NCBI GenBank assembly: GCA_003856375.1
Contig: CP034120.1
Location: 1,736,001 to 1,800,000 of the forward strand
From: Glaciecola amylolytica
Lineage (GTDB): Bacteria; Bacteroidota; Bacteroidia; Flavobacteriales_D; Crocinitomicaceae
Direction: 5' to 3'
Length of the DNA: 64,000 bases
Positions 1 to 9,819 of the stretch are shown here, piece after piece (the first letter of the stretch is position 1; the number at the start of each line of letters is the position of its first letter). The position numbers were made by a program, and so were the translations under genes. The notes under the pieces are model-generated. The model had not been told where the DNA came from. It ran no database searches and saw only the letters and a list, made by a program, of their open reading frames with translations.

Positions 1-731
1 GAAAATTGAGTATCGGATGGATTTCTTCGGTGGCGGCAATTCTGATCATTTCTTTTGGTGCTGTTCTCTATTTTCTGAATTCAGATGGAGAAAAGAAGGT
101 TTTTACTGCCGGAAAAGAAAAAAAGAACATTGAATTGAACGACGGAACCGACATTCAACTGGCAGCGCATTCGAGTGTGGAGCTGTCGGCAGGTTACGGA
201 AAGAAAAACCGTTCGTTGACATTGAAAGGTTCAGGCCATTTCTCGGTAAAACACAGCGAAAAACTGCCGTTTATCATTGATGCCGGACCGATTCATATCA
301 AGGATCTCGGAACGAAATTCGATGTGAAGACAACCGAGGATACGATTTATGTCCGCGTTGAAGAAGGAATCGTAGTGATCTACGACAACAAAGGAATGAA
401 ACTCACGCTTCATGCAAATGAAAGTGCTCATTACGTGATTTCCAGCGGAGATCTGAAATTGGATGTGCTGGCAGAGAATCTGAAAAAGCAGTATAAAACA
501 ATTCTGCTGGATAACCAGCGATTAGAAGACGTGGTTGAGTTGCTCAACAAAACCTATAAGGTAAATATTCGAATTGATAATCCGGTGCTGAAGGATTGCA
601 GGATTACGACTGAGTTTTTGAATGAAGATCTGGATACTGTTTTAATGGTAATCTCTCAAACACTTGAAGTAACCATAATCAAGGAAAAGACAAATGTTTA
701 TGTGATTAAAGGATTGGCATGTATACAATGA
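1..731 (+). CDS. FecR-family anti-sigma factor, 5'-truncated by the window edge
   Basis: The frame is open to the left edge, so the true start lies outside the window; the TTG at position 6 is simply an internal Leu codon. The visible part begins with a single membrane segment (about residues 5-24, IGWISSVAAILIISFGAVLY), followed by a FecR domain (about 30-145) with the usual 'LNDGTDIQL' and 'LKGSGHFSV' type strands, and a C-terminal segment resembling an STN-like DUF4974 domain (about 165-240). Family knowledge: FecR proteins are inner-membrane anti-sigma factors that transmit a signal from an outer-membrane receptor to an ECF sigma factor, so a sigma gene probably lies just upstream. The stop overlaps the next gene (ATGA at 728-731), indicating coupling. 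Confidence 0.88.
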   Translation, partial: KLSIGWISSVAAILIISFGAVLYFLNSDGEKKVFTAGKEKKNIELNDGTDIQLAAHSSVELSAGYGKKNRSLTLKGSGHFSVKHSEKLPFIIDAGPIHIKDLGTKFDVKTTEDTIYVRVEEGIVVIYDNKGMKLTLHANESAHYVISSGDLKLDVLAENLKKQYKTILLDNQRLEDVVELLNKTYKVNIRIDNPVLKDCRITTEFLNEDLDTVLMVISQTLEVTIIKEKTNVYVIKGLACIQ

Positions 732-2608
732 TCCGTTTTTTAAGTGTGTTTTTTCTTTGCTGCGTTGCTGTTTCTTATTCCAGCGCGCAAACTCCTTATT
801 TGGAGAAAGGGGTCACGATCCGATCCGGAAACTATTCATACGAAGAATTGTTTAAGCAAATCTCCAATCAAACCGGAGTAGTGTTCTCGTATACAGCTTT
901 TGATGATAAACAACGCGCGTCGGTAAAGTTTGACAAACAACCGCTCCGAATTGTTTTGAATACGCTTTTCGATAATGGAAATTGTACGTGGAAACTGAAA
1001 GGAAAATATGTTATTGTTAATTGTAAATCAGTGACAAAACCAAAGCCGGATAATTCTTCGGCAAACAAGTCCAATGTTATTTTGAACGGGTACATTTTGA
1101 ATGCGGAAGATTCGACAGAAGTAGTTGAATCCAGTGTTTATCTTCGGCAAAACAAACAGTCGGCTCTCACTGACGAATACGGTTATTTCAATATGTCGTT
1201 TCCGAAAACGGCTGATGTGCTGTCAATTTCTGTGGCAAAAGAAGATTTTAAAGACACTACGGTGGTGATATTCTCTCAGCAGCGAAATACGCTAGTCATT
1301 TATCTGCAGCCTAAATCAGCTCCGGTGAGTGTCATGATGAATGATTCCATCCGTGTAACTCTTTCAATCGACTCCATAAAACAACCATTGGAAACACAGG
1401 TCAAAGACACGACACCATATGTAAGTCCGTTTTGGAGAAGATTCGGAAAACACCGCGCCAATTTGAGAAACATTTCCGACACTTTGTTTACAAATGTTGC
1501 GTTTTCATTTGTTCCGCCTTTAAGTACCAACCGCTTGCTTTCCGTGAATACGGTGAACCGGTTTTCATTCAATATTCTGGTCGGTTCATCCAAAGGGATT
1601 AATGGTTTTGAATTGGGTGGTTTGGTCAATCTCGATTACGGAAACGTGCAATACGTGCAGATCGCCGGTTTGGTGAACCTGGTTTCAGGAACATCAACCG
1701 GAGTGCAGGTGGCAGGCTTGGTCAATACGGTTGGAGAAGATGTGGACGGAGTTCAGGTTGCCGGCTTGGTGAATCTCGACCGTGGGAAAGTAACGCGTTT
1801 TCAGGCTGCGGGAATTGCCAATTTGGTAAAAGATACCGTTATTGCCGTTCAGATCGGTGGAATTGCGAATTTGAATCATTCCTATACCAAAGGAGTTCAG
1901 ATAGCAGGAATTTATAATCAGGCAAAAAATGTGCTTGGGGGTCAGTTTGCCGGAATTGCGAATGTGGGTGATACCATTTATGGAAGTCAGATCTCCGGAT
2001 TGGCAAATATTGGTCGTGTAGTGAATGGATTTCAGCTTTCGGGTTTGTTCAACAGAGCCCGGAAAGTGAACGGTTCGCAGCTTGGTTTCCTCAACGTAGC
2101 CGATTCAATCTCCGGAATACCTATCGGATTTTTGAGTTTTGTGAAAACAGGGTATCACAAAGCTGAAATCGCCTGCGACGAAAATTTACTGGGAACACTC
2201 AGCTTCAGAACCGGTGTGGATGCGTTTCACAATATTTTCATCGGTGGAATGCAGATTGAAGGAGGGCGTTCCTTGTGGACATTTGGTTACGGAGTAGGAT
2301 CAGCCCTTCGATTAGGAAGAAAATGGTATTTGAATCTGGATCTCACGACGCAGCATCTCTATTTGAACAACACCGACTTTGCATATAACATGCTGACGAA
2401 AGGTTTTCTGGGAATTGAATACCGCTTCGGAAAGAATTTCAGTATTGCAGCCGGACCAACATTCAACTGGTACAATGCTGAAATCACTGACCCGGAAATT
2501 GATCCGATCTGGAGCAGAATCAAGCAACGCACAGTTCATAATTCCGTTAACGGCTCTTATTCCAATCGTTTATGGGTTGGGGCAAAACTGGCTTTGCGAT
2601 TTTTCTAG
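719..2608 (+). CDS. STN + carboxypeptidase-regulatory-like protein with 15-16-residue 'QxAGLxN' repeats
   Basis: A signal peptide (cleavage near SSAQ) is followed by an STN/secretin-like domain (about residues 30-105), a CarboxypepD_reg-like beta-sandwich (about 120-200), a linker, and then about twelve consecutive repeats (about 295-475) of the form hydrophobic-Q-hydrophobic-A/S-G-L/I-x-N, first with period 16 and then 15. The last 150 residues look like short beta-barrel strands ending in Phe. The repeats resemble the LA_2272-type surface repeats known from spirochaete and Bacteroidota outer-membrane proteins (recalled, not searched). It overlaps the FecR gene, and ATG 728 (ATGA overlap) is an equally good start. 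The pairing suggests a FecR-coupled cell-surface sensor or transducer without a full TonB barrel; the ligand is unknown. Confidence 0.8.
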   Translation: MYTMIRFLSVFFLCCVAVSYSSAQTPYLEKGVTIRSGNYSYEELFKQISNQTGVVFSYTAFDDKQRASVKFDKQPLRIVLNTLFDNGNCTWKLKGKYVIVNCKSVTKPKPDNSSANKSNVILNGYILNAEDSTEVVESSVYLRQNKQSALTDEYGYFNMSFPKTADVLSISVAKEDFKDTTVVIFSQQRNTLVIYLQPKSAPVSVMMNDSIRVTLSIDSIKQPLETQVKDTTPYVSPFWRRFGKHRANLRNISDTLFTNVAFSFVPPLSTNRLLSVNTVNRFSFNILVGSSKGINGFELGGLVNLDYGNVQYVQIAGLVNLVSGTSTGVQVAGLVNTVGEDVDGVQVAGLVNLDRGKVTRFQAAGIANLVKDTVIAVQIGGIANLNHSYTKGVQIAGIYNQAKNVLGGQFAGIANVGDTIYGSQISGLANIGRVVNGFQLSGLFNRARKVNGSQLGFLNVADSISGIPIGFLSFVKTGYHKAEIACDENLLGTLSFRTGVDAFHNIFIGGMQIEGGRSLWTFGYGVGSALRLGRKWYLNLDLTTQHLYLNNTDFAYNMLTKGFLGIEYRFGKNFSIAAGPTFNWYNAEITDPEIDPIWSRIKQRTVHNSVNGSYSNRLWVGAKLALRFF

Positions 2609-2919
2609 ACTAGAATAGTCACTGATTTTTCAGAAACAAGGATATCCTCCCCCTTAGTCCCCCTCCAAAGGGGGAAATTGAGAATCCACTCAGTAAATCG
2701 AGCTTAGCTTCGAAATTTTAATCAGTTTTAAAATGATTCTTTCTCCTTGAAAGAGGAATTAAAGTCTCCCCCTTTGGAGGGGGACCAAGGGGGAGGAAGA
2801 AACAAATTGTATTGAATGACACAAATATGTAACGTAATGAAGTCATTTTTTTTCATTTCGAAATAGGGGTAAACCCAAACTGAATTGTCATAGATACAAC
2901 TAACAAAATAAAAGTCTTT
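2609..2919. other. Intergenic region with REP-like inverted pair
   Basis: No coding sequence is supported here. The region holds two facing copies of a C/G-rich element (listed separately) separated by about 90 bases of A/T-rich sequence, then an A/T-rich stretch leading to the GIN-domain lipoprotein gene. I saw no convincing promoter with the TAnnTTTG element. Confidence 0.6.
2646..2796. repeat. REP-like inverted repeat pair, 30-base arms
   Basis: The arm at 2646-2675 and the arm at 2767-2796 are reverse complements with 29 of 30 positions matching. Each arm is itself built round a CCCCCTCCAAAGGGGG-type palindrome, so single arms can also fold. The loop between arms is 91 bases. This layout (two head-to-head palindromic units) is like a BIME made of REP elements; similar CCCCCTTTGGAGGGGG elements are scattered in many Bacteroidota genomes (recollection, not a search). 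Confidence 0.75.
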
Positions 2920-3645
2920 ATGAAAAGTTTAAAATTGATAATTCCGGCAGTTTTGATTCTTGCGGTGTCATTCACATCTTGTAAGAAACATCTATTCAAT
3001 TCAATTAAAGGAAAAGGAGGAACGGTTACTGAAACCCGGGATTTGAGTGGTTTCAACAAGATTTCATTGTCTATCGATGCGGATGTAAATTATGTGCAGG
3101 ACTCCGTTTATTTCGTTGAAATTTCAGCACAGCAAAATGTGATTGATGTGATTACAACCGATATCAATGGGGGAGAATTGGAAATTGAATTCAGTAAATG
3201 GGTTCGTAAACACAGTAATATCACGATCGTTATTCACTCTCCGGATCTGCGAGCGATTGATTTGAGCGGAAGTGGAAACGTTGAGTCATCATCCGATATT
3301 TTAACAACAGATCTGGAATTGAATGTAAGTGGTTCGGGAAATATCGTACTTGCTTCGGTTCATTCGGATGAATTGGAAGCAAAGATTAGCGGTTCAGGGA
3401 ATATCTCTGTTTCAGGCGGAGAAGTAACAAACCAAAAAGCAACAATCAGCGGTTCAGGAAGTGTTGAAATGGAGAATCTGAAAGCAAATAATTCAGATGC
3501 AAAAATCAGCGGTTCGGGATCAATTTCTGTTTGGGCAGTGGATCAATTGAAAGCAACTATTTCCGGAAGCGGAGATATCAGATACAAAGGAAATCCGATT
3601 GTAAACACAAATATCAGTGGTTCCGGTTCTGTAATCCATATTTAA
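2920..3645 (+). CDS. GIN-domain (DUF2807) lipoprotein
   Basis: A lipoprotein signal peptide ends in SFTSC, with the lipidated Cys at residue 21 followed by KK. The mature part is a DUF2807/GIN domain: seven 'SGSG' turns spaced 20-30 residues apart between short beta strands, a pattern known to fold as a right-handed beta-helix. Length 241 residues is normal for the family ('head GIN domain-containing protein'). Family members are periplasmic or surface proteins of unsettled function. It stands alone between two repeat-bearing spacers, with the TonB receptor 150 bases downstream. Confidence 0.9.
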   Translation: MKSLKLIIPAVLILAVSFTSCKKHLFNSIKGKGGTVTETRDLSGFNKISLSIDADVNYVQDSVYFVEISAQQNVIDVITTDINGGELEIEFSKWVRKHSNITIVIHSPDLRAIDLSGSGNVESSSDILTTDLELNVSGSGNIVLASVHSDELEAKISGSGNISVSGGEVTNQKATISGSGSVEMENLKANNSDAKISGSGSISVWAVDQLKATISGSGDIRYKGNPIVNTNISGSGSVIHI

Positions 3646-3661
3646 TTCATTGCGAATTCCC

Positions 3662-3769
3662 AATTACGAGTTACGAATTGATTGATCTGAGTCAGGCTTA
3701 TAGATCTGTATGATTAGGAAAAGAGGTTTCATCCTTTAATTGCCTGTTTCTAATTCGTAATTCGTAATT
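3662..3769. repeat. Inverted copies of an AATTACGAATTACGAATT-like motif
   Basis: The 18-base motif at 3662-3679 is the reverse complement of 3752-3769 with one mismatch. A 14-base part of the same motif recurs at 32172-32185. It lies in the spacer between the GIN lipoprotein and the TonB receptor and could fold into a long hairpin; the second arm is followed by a T-rich run, so it may also work as a terminator for the lipoprotein gene. Confidence 0.55.
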
Positions 3770-3798
3770 TTTTTTCTCTCTTTTAATCTCTCAAAACC

Positions 3799-6162
3799 AT
3801 GTTTCAAAAAATGCTAACGAAATATTTCGTATCAGGATTACTATGTTTTATTGTCAATACCTGTTTCTCCCAAACACAAACGGTTCGCGGCACAGTTGTC
3901 GACAATATTACTCAGTCTTCTATTCCAGGTGCGATCATTAAAATAACCGGGTTGGATTCTGTCATTCATGCAGTAGCAAACGAGGACGGAAAATTCAACC
4001 TGTCACGCGTTCCGGTTGGAAGCAGAACCATTGAAATTACAGCCTACGATTACAAACCGGTGATTATGCAAAATGTCACGGTTAATGCCGGAAAGGAATT
4101 GGTTCTGGTAATCAATATGGAGGAAGACCTGAAAAAAATAAATGAGGTGGTGATCACTGCTAAAACAGATAAAAACAAACCTCTGAATGAACTTTCCACG
4201 GTCAGTACCAGAACGTTTTCTGTGGAAGAAACACAGAAATTCGCAGCGGCGGTAAATGATCCTGCCAGGATGGCAACCTCTTTTGCAGGTGTTGTAACTG
4301 CCGGCGACGGGAACAATCACATTTCGATTCGCGGAAATTCACCAAACGGGCTTTTATGGCGAATGGAAGGCGTGGAAATCCCGAATCCGAACCATTTTTC
4401 GAATGTTGGAACAGCTGGCGGCGGAATCTCTATCCTAAGTGCACAACTTTTGAGTAATTCTGATTTTTCAACCGGAGCTTTTGCCGCAGAATATGGAAAT
4501 GCACTTTCAGGCGTGTTCGACCTGCGATTGAGAAAAGGGAATAATGAAAAACGCGAATACACTGTACAGCTGGGAATTATGGGAATGGATTTGGCAACCG
4601 AAGGTCCGTTCAAAAAAGGGTATGAAGGATCATACCTCATTAATTACCGCTATTCGACATTAAACATATTGGGAAAAATAGGAATTCCGATCGGCGATGC
4701 AAACACCAATTTTCAGGATATGTCATTCAATTTGTATCTCCCGACCAGGAAACTGGGGAAGTTTACCATCTTCGGTTTTGGTGGATTGAGCTATCAGACA
4801 ACTACCGCTGAAAAAGATTCTGTTCGTTGGCAGGAAGATGACTTTCTACGCTTAAATACAAATTTTTATAGTAATACGGGAGCTGTCGGAGTGACGAACA
4901 CGAAGCTTTTCCGGAACAAATCATATCTAAAAACGGCGTTGGTGTTTTCCGGAACCGAAAATGGTTATAAGCAGGATAGACTTCAGGATGATTACAGTTC
5001 TTTGGTCCGGGAATATGAACAGCGGTTTTTGCAGAACAAGTTGACGCTTTCAAGTACATACACTCAAAAGATCAACGCAAAGAACAATATCCGAACCGGA
5101 TTTATCCTGAATCATCTGGGCTATAGCTTAAAACAGAGCGATATGGGGGATTCGACGGTTTTATTGGAGGAGATCAATGAGAAAGGCGGAACTGAAACCA
5201 TGCAGGTGTTTTTTCAATGGAATTCCCACCTCACTGAAAAACTGACGGCAAATGTCGGGATTCATTACTTTCAACTATTCCTGAATAACAGTCATTCGAT
5301 TGAACCGCGGGCATCGATACGTTACGATTTGCATCCGAAGCATCACCTTACTTTGGGTTATGGTTTACACAGTCAGTTGCAGCCGATTGGTGTTTATTTT
5401 GTGGAGAATACGGAGAATGGAATAACCAGACTTCCGAACCGAAATCTGAAGTTAAGTAAGGCACATCATGCGGTTTTCGGATACGATTTCGTTTTGAATG
5501 AACACGAACACATCAAAACAGAAGTGTATTACCAGCATTTGTTTCACGTTCCGATCAGTAAAGATCCCACAAGTACCTATTCGATTTTAAATTCTACGGA
5601 TGGTTTTCCTTCTGAAGCGCTGAGTAATTCCGGGCTTGGGAGAAATTATGGACTTGAACTGACTTATGAGCGATTCCTGTTCAAAAACCTCTATTATTTG
5701 TTGTCCGCATCATTGTATGAATCAAAATACAAAGCAGCTGACGGAAATTGGTATGATACACGATTCAATACCAATTATGCGACTTCATTAACCATCGGAA
5801 AAGAATGGAGTCTGAGAAACAAGAAGAAAAACAGAACCATTGGTTTCAATATTAAATCCATCTACGTCGGAGGGTTCCGTTACACACCGATAGATCTGGA
5901 TGCATCCATAGCAACCGGTGAAACGAAATTTGTAACGTCGCAGACCTATGGAAAACGAATGCCTGATTATTACAGATTGGATATCCGTTTAAGTTTGAAA
6001 CGCAACTACAAAAGACTTACAAGTACTGTAGCGCTCGATATTCAGAATACGACAAACAGAAAAAATGTCGGAGGACAATATTTCGATGACAAAACGGGAG
6101 CTGTAAAGTATTGGTATCAAACGTCTTTGATTCCGATTCTGAGTTATCGTTTGGAGTTCTGA
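3799..6162 (+). CDS. TonB-dependent receptor with CarboxypepD_reg-like N-terminus
   Basis: The protein has a signal peptide (cleavage near CFSQ), a carboxypeptidase-regulatory-like domain (about residues 28-110, with 'VRGTVVDNITQSSIPGA'), a plug domain (about 120-245, with 'NHISIRGNSPNGLLWRMEGV' and 'GALSGVFDLRLRKGN'-like strands), and a beta-barrel of alternating aromatic/polar strands that ends in Phe (LSYRLEF), the usual outer-membrane insertion signal. Family role: energised uptake of a large ligand across the outer membrane together with TonB-ExbBD. At 787 residues it is of normal size. No SusD-like partner is adjacent, so this is not a standard polysaccharide locus; the ligand cannot be told from sequence. 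Confidence 0.9.
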   Translation: MFQKMLTKYFVSGLLCFIVNTCFSQTQTVRGTVVDNITQSSIPGAIIKITGLDSVIHAVANEDGKFNLSRVPVGSRTIEITAYDYKPVIMQNVTVNAGKELVLVINMEEDLKKINEVVITAKTDKNKPLNELSTVSTRTFSVEETQKFAAAVNDPARMATSFAGVVTAGDGNNHISIRGNSPNGLLWRMEGVEIPNPNHFSNVGTAGGGISILSAQLLSNSDFSTGAFAAEYGNALSGVFDLRLRKGNNEKREYTVQLGIMGMDLATEGPFKKGYEGSYLINYRYSTLNILGKIGIPIGDANTNFQDMSFNLYLPTRKLGKFTIFGFGGLSYQTTTAEKDSVRWQEDDFLRLNTNFYSNTGAVGVTNTKLFRNKSYLKTALVFSGTENGYKQDRLQDDYSSLVREYEQRFLQNKLTLSSTYTQKINAKNNIRTGFILNHLGYSLKQSDMGDSTVLLEEINEKGGTETMQVFFQWNSHLTEKLTANVGIHYFQLFLNNSHSIEPRASIRYDLHPKHHLTLGYGLHSQLQPIGVYFVENTENGITRLPNRNLKLSKAHHAVFGYDFVLNEHEHIKTEVYYQHLFHVPISKDPTSTYSILNSTDGFPSEALSNSGLGRNYGLELTYERFLFKNLYYLLSASLYESKYKAADGNWYDTRFNTNYATSLTIGKEWSLRNKKKNRTIGFNIKSIYVGGFRYTPIDLDASIATGETKFVTSQTYGKRMPDYYRLDIRLSLKRNYKRLTSTVALDIQNTTNRKNVGGQYFDDKTGAVKYWYQTSLIPILSYRLEF

Positions 6163-6183
6163 CGGGTCGACACAAATTCAGAA

Positions 6184-8631
6184 TCAATTCGCATTGACGC
6201 GCTGTTTCTCCGAGTCGGAAGCCCCGGATTGACGCGCGTTGAGTGCTTTTCCTTTGCTGAATCGGTACGAAAAACTCAGGGTAAGAACCCGCGTATCCAA
6301 ACGACTTTTCCAATTGGCTTTGGAGTTTGCGATGTTCCGGATATCTCCGCCGGGTTGATAGGTATACAACATATCTGAAATATTCAATTTAACAGAACCT
6401 TTTTCTTTCAGAATCTTGTATGCAAACCCGGCTCTCAATTGTCCGACCGGAATGGTCAAAAACTGACCGGATAAAATGCGCGTTTGATACGAACCTGCCA
6501 GTTCAGCTGAAAATTTTGGAGTGATGATGAATTTAAAAGCCGGACCAACGTACCAATACCAGCGGTTTTCCTTTAGCGGTTGATTGTAAATGGAAGTATT
6601 GTACCCGATGTTCTTCAACTCTGAATAATACTGAACACTCCACCATTTGAATATATTGAATTCACCGCTGACACTAATTCCGTAGGCTGTTTGATTGCCG
6701 TAATTCCCCGGTCGGCTGTAATAAATATTGTTTACCTGTTCGTTGGTTTCGTTAATGAGGTTGTGCACGAGACTGTAATCGATGGTGGTCGAAAAGACAT
6801 TTTTGTAAGAATAGGTCAGTTCGAAGTTATAAGAGAAAGTCGGTTTCAGAAATGGATTTCCGGCGTAATACGTGTAAGCATCCATCGGATAAGTAAAAGG
6901 ATTCATATCCTGATAATTCGGATAATCGATTCTTCGTCCGAAAGACAAGCCAATCTGATGCTGTTTCAAATTGTCCGGATTATAGGAAAAATAAGCCGTC
7001 GGAAACAAGCTGTTGTACATCCGTGTGAAACTCGAATCTGCGACCAGTGGGTTGCCTAATTGTTCTCCCTGCATTTGGATGCTTTCAAAGCGCAAACCAA
7101 TCTGGAGGGCAAATTTCCCCCATTCCTGCGCATAGTTTGCATAAGCCGCATTGTTGTTCTCCTTGTAAAGAAAACGGTTGGAGAATGTGTAATTCGGAAT
7201 TTGCGAACCATTAACGACATCGTAAAAATCTGCCGTGTTGTCCGTACTCACAAAAGCCGTTTTTACTCCGAATTCCAGTCGGTTATTCTTTTTAAACGGG
7301 TTCACATAATCAATCTTGGCTGTTTTGATATCAATATCTGCCGGCAGTGAAGACGAAAGATCGAGTGAATTCATCAGTGTGCCGTCCAATGCGCGCGTTT
7401 TATTATCCAGCGTTTGTGAATGCTCGGATTTGTAACGAATATAATCCGCATTGACCGTCAATTCTTTTCCCAAACTGTCGATTTTCAGTGAATAATTAAT
7501 GTTGGCGCTCCCGTTATACCAAAGATTATCGGAAGTACTGTGAGCTGAAACCAATGCTGCAACAGAATTATCGGCAGCTAAGATATCAGCCTGATTGGTT
7601 TGTGTTGTCATGGACGGATTGTGGAATCCCGAAAAAACAACTCCGATCGTTGATTTTTTGCTGACGTACCAATCCATCCCGATTTTTCCTGTTTTTCCGC
7701 CGTGTTGCCTCTTGATGTAGGAATGCTGCAAAAAGGCAGAACTGAATTGATTGGACGGAGTGTAATAATAACGGTTGATAGTCAGATCCTGAAAAGAATT
7801 ATTCTGACTCCATCCAAGCGTTGTGAACAAATTGATCTTATTCACGCGGTAATTGAGGCTGAAACTGTTGTTTGTGCGTAAATATCTTCCCTGGCCGTAG
7901 CTTAAAGTAATTCCTCCGTTAAATCCTTTTTCTTTCAGCTTTTTCAAAATGATATTGATAATTCCCGCATTTCCGGAAGCATCGTATCTGGCAGGTGGAT
8001 TGGTCATGATTTCGATCGAAGCAACCGAGTTTGAAGGCAAGGAACGCAGATAGGACGCAAGATCTTCCTGCGACATATAAGTGGGTCTGTTATCGATAAA
8101 AACCTGTACTCCGGATTTACCTTTCAGTGAAATATTTCCATTGAAATCTACGGTGATGCCCGGCGCTTTCTCCAAAAGATCAAGAGCCGTTGTTCCGGTA
8201 CCGCCAACCAAGGCGTCCGGATTGACAATTACGCGGTCAATTTTGCGTTCGATGAACGGTTTTTGGTTGGTAATTACGACATCTTCCAGTTCAGTTTCAG
8301 AAACAATCAGTGAAATATCCGGTAGTTGAATAAAGCTGGAATCTGCAGTAATTTCAATCGCTTGACTAACAAACTGTTTATAGCCTGTTTGCGCGATAAT
8401 CAGAATGAAAACGCCATTTTTTAGTCCTTCAAACTCAAATTTTCCTGTTGAATCCGAGATAGCTCCTTTTACGAGAGAAGAATCCGACGCATTGCACAAA
8501 CGAACAATCGGAGGGAGCTGCGGATCAATTCCAGAAATTTTACCCGCCACTGTTGAATGCTGAGCGGAAGCAAATTGAATTACAAAAAAAGAAAGAAGCA
8601 GAATGCCGTAGTTGAAGCCTTTGTTGATCAT
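6184..8631 (-). CDS. Outer-membrane beta-barrel family protein (TonB receptor-like, OMP_b-brl_3)
   Basis: A signal peptide (cleavage near FASAQ) precedes a CarboxypepD_reg-like domain (about 25-105) and a plug-like domain (about 115-230, with 'TALDLLEKAPGITVDFNGNI' and 'NPPARYDASGNAGIINIILKK' style strands). The remaining part is a long barrel of the OMP_b-brl_3 type, with the conserved 'GRRIDYPNYQDMNPF' region at about 565. Its C-terminal tail runs on past the last barrel strand (FSYRF, then about 25 polar residues). It converges on the TonB receptor gene (21 bases between stops). Upstream lies a divergence-free spacer and then an AraC regulator on the same strand, a plausible but unproven regulator. 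Confidence 0.88.
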   Translation of the reverse strand: MINKGFNYGILLLSFFVIQFASAQHSTVAGKISGIDPQLPPIVRLCNASDSSLVKGAISDSTGKFEFEGLKNGVFILIIAQTGYKQFVSQAIEITADSSFIQLPDISLIVSETELEDVVITNQKPFIERKIDRVIVNPDALVGGTGTTALDLLEKAPGITVDFNGNISLKGKSGVQVFIDNRPTYMSQEDLASYLRSLPSNSVASIEIMTNPPARYDASGNAGIINIILKKLKEKGFNGGITLSYGQGRYLRTNNSFSLNYRVNKINLFTTLGWSQNNSFQDLTINRYYYTPSNQFSSAFLQHSYIKRQHGGKTGKIGMDWYVSKKSTIGVVFSGFHNPSMTTQTNQADILAADNSVAALVSAHSTSDNLWYNGSANINYSLKIDSLGKELTVNADYIRYKSEHSQTLDNKTRALDGTLMNSLDLSSSLPADIDIKTAKIDYVNPFKKNNRLEFGVKTAFVSTDNTADFYDVVNGSQIPNYTFSNRFLYKENNNAAYANYAQEWGKFALQIGLRFESIQMQGEQLGNPLVADSSFTRMYNSLFPTAYFSYNPDNLKQHQIGLSFGRRIDYPNYQDMNPFTYPMDAYTYYAGNPFLKPTFSYNFELTYSYKNVFSTTIDYSLVHNLINETNEQVNNIYYSRPGNYGNQTAYGISVSGEFNIFKWWSVQYYSELKNIGYNTSIYNQPLKENRWYWYVGPAFKFIITPKFSAELAGSYQTRILSGQFLTIPVGQLRAGFAYKILKEKGSVKLNISDMLYTYQPGGDIRNIANSKANWKSRLDTRVLTLSFSYRFSKGKALNARQSGASDSEKQRVNAN

Positions 8632-8742
8632 TGGGTTTTTGAATAATAGAACTGTAGTACAAAGATGTTCTAATTCAGGAAAGGTTGTTTGTCAAATACT
8701 GCAATTTTATGTAAACGTTTGAAATAAGGTGTTGGACGGTTG

Positions 8743-9657
8743 TTAAATCTTAACGGAAGCGTACAAAGTGGGCGAAAGACCGAAATGTTTTTTAAACGCT
8801 TTACTGAACGAATGGATATCTGAAAATCCCATGGTAATGGCGACATCAGAAACAGAATAACCTGCTTGCAGCAAGAGAGAAGCATTGTTCAGTCTGCTGG
8901 AAAGAATGTATTGATAAGGAGTAGAACCGGTGGTTTGTTTAAACAAGCGGAAAAAATGGTATTCCGACATGCCTGCAATTCGCGCAATCTGCTCAATAGT
9001 GATGGATTCCGTGTAGCTCGAATCAATGAATTCTTTTCCTTTCAAAACGCGACGGCACAAATCTCTGCGGGTTTCTGCTTTGATAGAGGGAATCGACTGA
9101 AGCTGTTTGAAAACCTGAAGCTGATCTGCAACCAAACTTTCTGCCAAGAGGTAAAACAATTCGGGATTGATCTGATTGCTTGAAAAAGCATGATTTGTAA
9201 TGTGTTTGCTGATCTCCAGTAATTGTGAGCCTAAATGTGTATGAGCGGAAGAATACTTGTTTTCAAGAAAGTGTTCGGTGTAAAAGAAACGCGACAATTC
9301 CGGGTCGGAAACTGCGGTATCAGGAGCTTGAAGGGTGGAAATAACCTCCGAGATAAACTCATTGGAGACATTTAAGCAGATGCCTTTCACATTTTTACTG
9401 CTGTCAATTTCAACTTTGCCTTCCTTTTGTCCGTTCAGAAGCAAATAAGATCCGGGCGTGATACTGTAGGATTTATTGTTGATCGTGTACCGTTCAACCC
9501 CTTCATGAACAAACTTGATTGCAAACCCATGAGAGATAATCGGGCGGTCGAATTCTTTCAGAGACGATAAATTAAAGATATTTCCTTCACAACCGAATTT
9601 CACAATGGTTTGATCGTGATCGTAGAAGAAAGGATTTGCGTTACTCTGATTTGTCAT
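8743..9657 (-). CDS. AraC-family transcriptional regulator
   Basis: The last 100 residues (about 205-304) hold two helix-turn-helix units typical of AraC/XylS: 'ESITIEQIARIAGMSEYHFFRLFK' region, then 'YSVSDVAITMGFSDIHSFSKAFKKHFG'. The N-terminal 190 residues look like a cupin-type sensing domain (beta-rich, 'SYSITPGSYLLLNGQKEG'). 304 residues fits the family. It sits 111 bases upstream of the outer-membrane barrel gene on the same strand and may control it; the effector is unknown. Confidence 0.9.
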   Translation of the reverse strand: MTNQSNANPFFYDHDQTIVKFGCEGNIFNLSSLKEFDRPIISHGFAIKFVHEGVERYTINNKSYSITPGSYLLLNGQKEGKVEIDSSKNVKGICLNVSNEFISEVISTLQAPDTAVSDPELSRFFYTEHFLENKYSSAHTHLGSQLLEISKHITNHAFSSNQINPELFYLLAESLVADQLQVFKQLQSIPSIKAETRRDLCRRVLKGKEFIDSSYTESITIEQIARIAGMSEYHFFRLFKQTTGSTPYQYILSSRLNNASLLLQAGYSVSDVAITMGFSDIHSFSKAFKKHFGLSPTLYASVKI

Positions 9658-9819
9658 TCGAATTCCAATTCAACAGGTTTTCCAACGATACCAATTTATA
9701 GAAAATTGAAACAGTCTGAATCAAAATGAGATGTCATGTATTGAAATGTAGCAATGGGCGGATAAAAGGGTGTAAACCGGAATTAAAGAGGTTTGACAGT
9801 TTCCAAAAAGGTATAAATA

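Noticed and set aside
231-431. Antisense reading frames over coding genes, for example 231-431
   Set aside because: Shadows of genes on the other strand, without recognisable domains, starts or context.
5540-5555. parS half-match (TGTTTCACGT)
   Set aside because: Only the first ten bases fit, and it lies inside the TonB receptor coding sequence.
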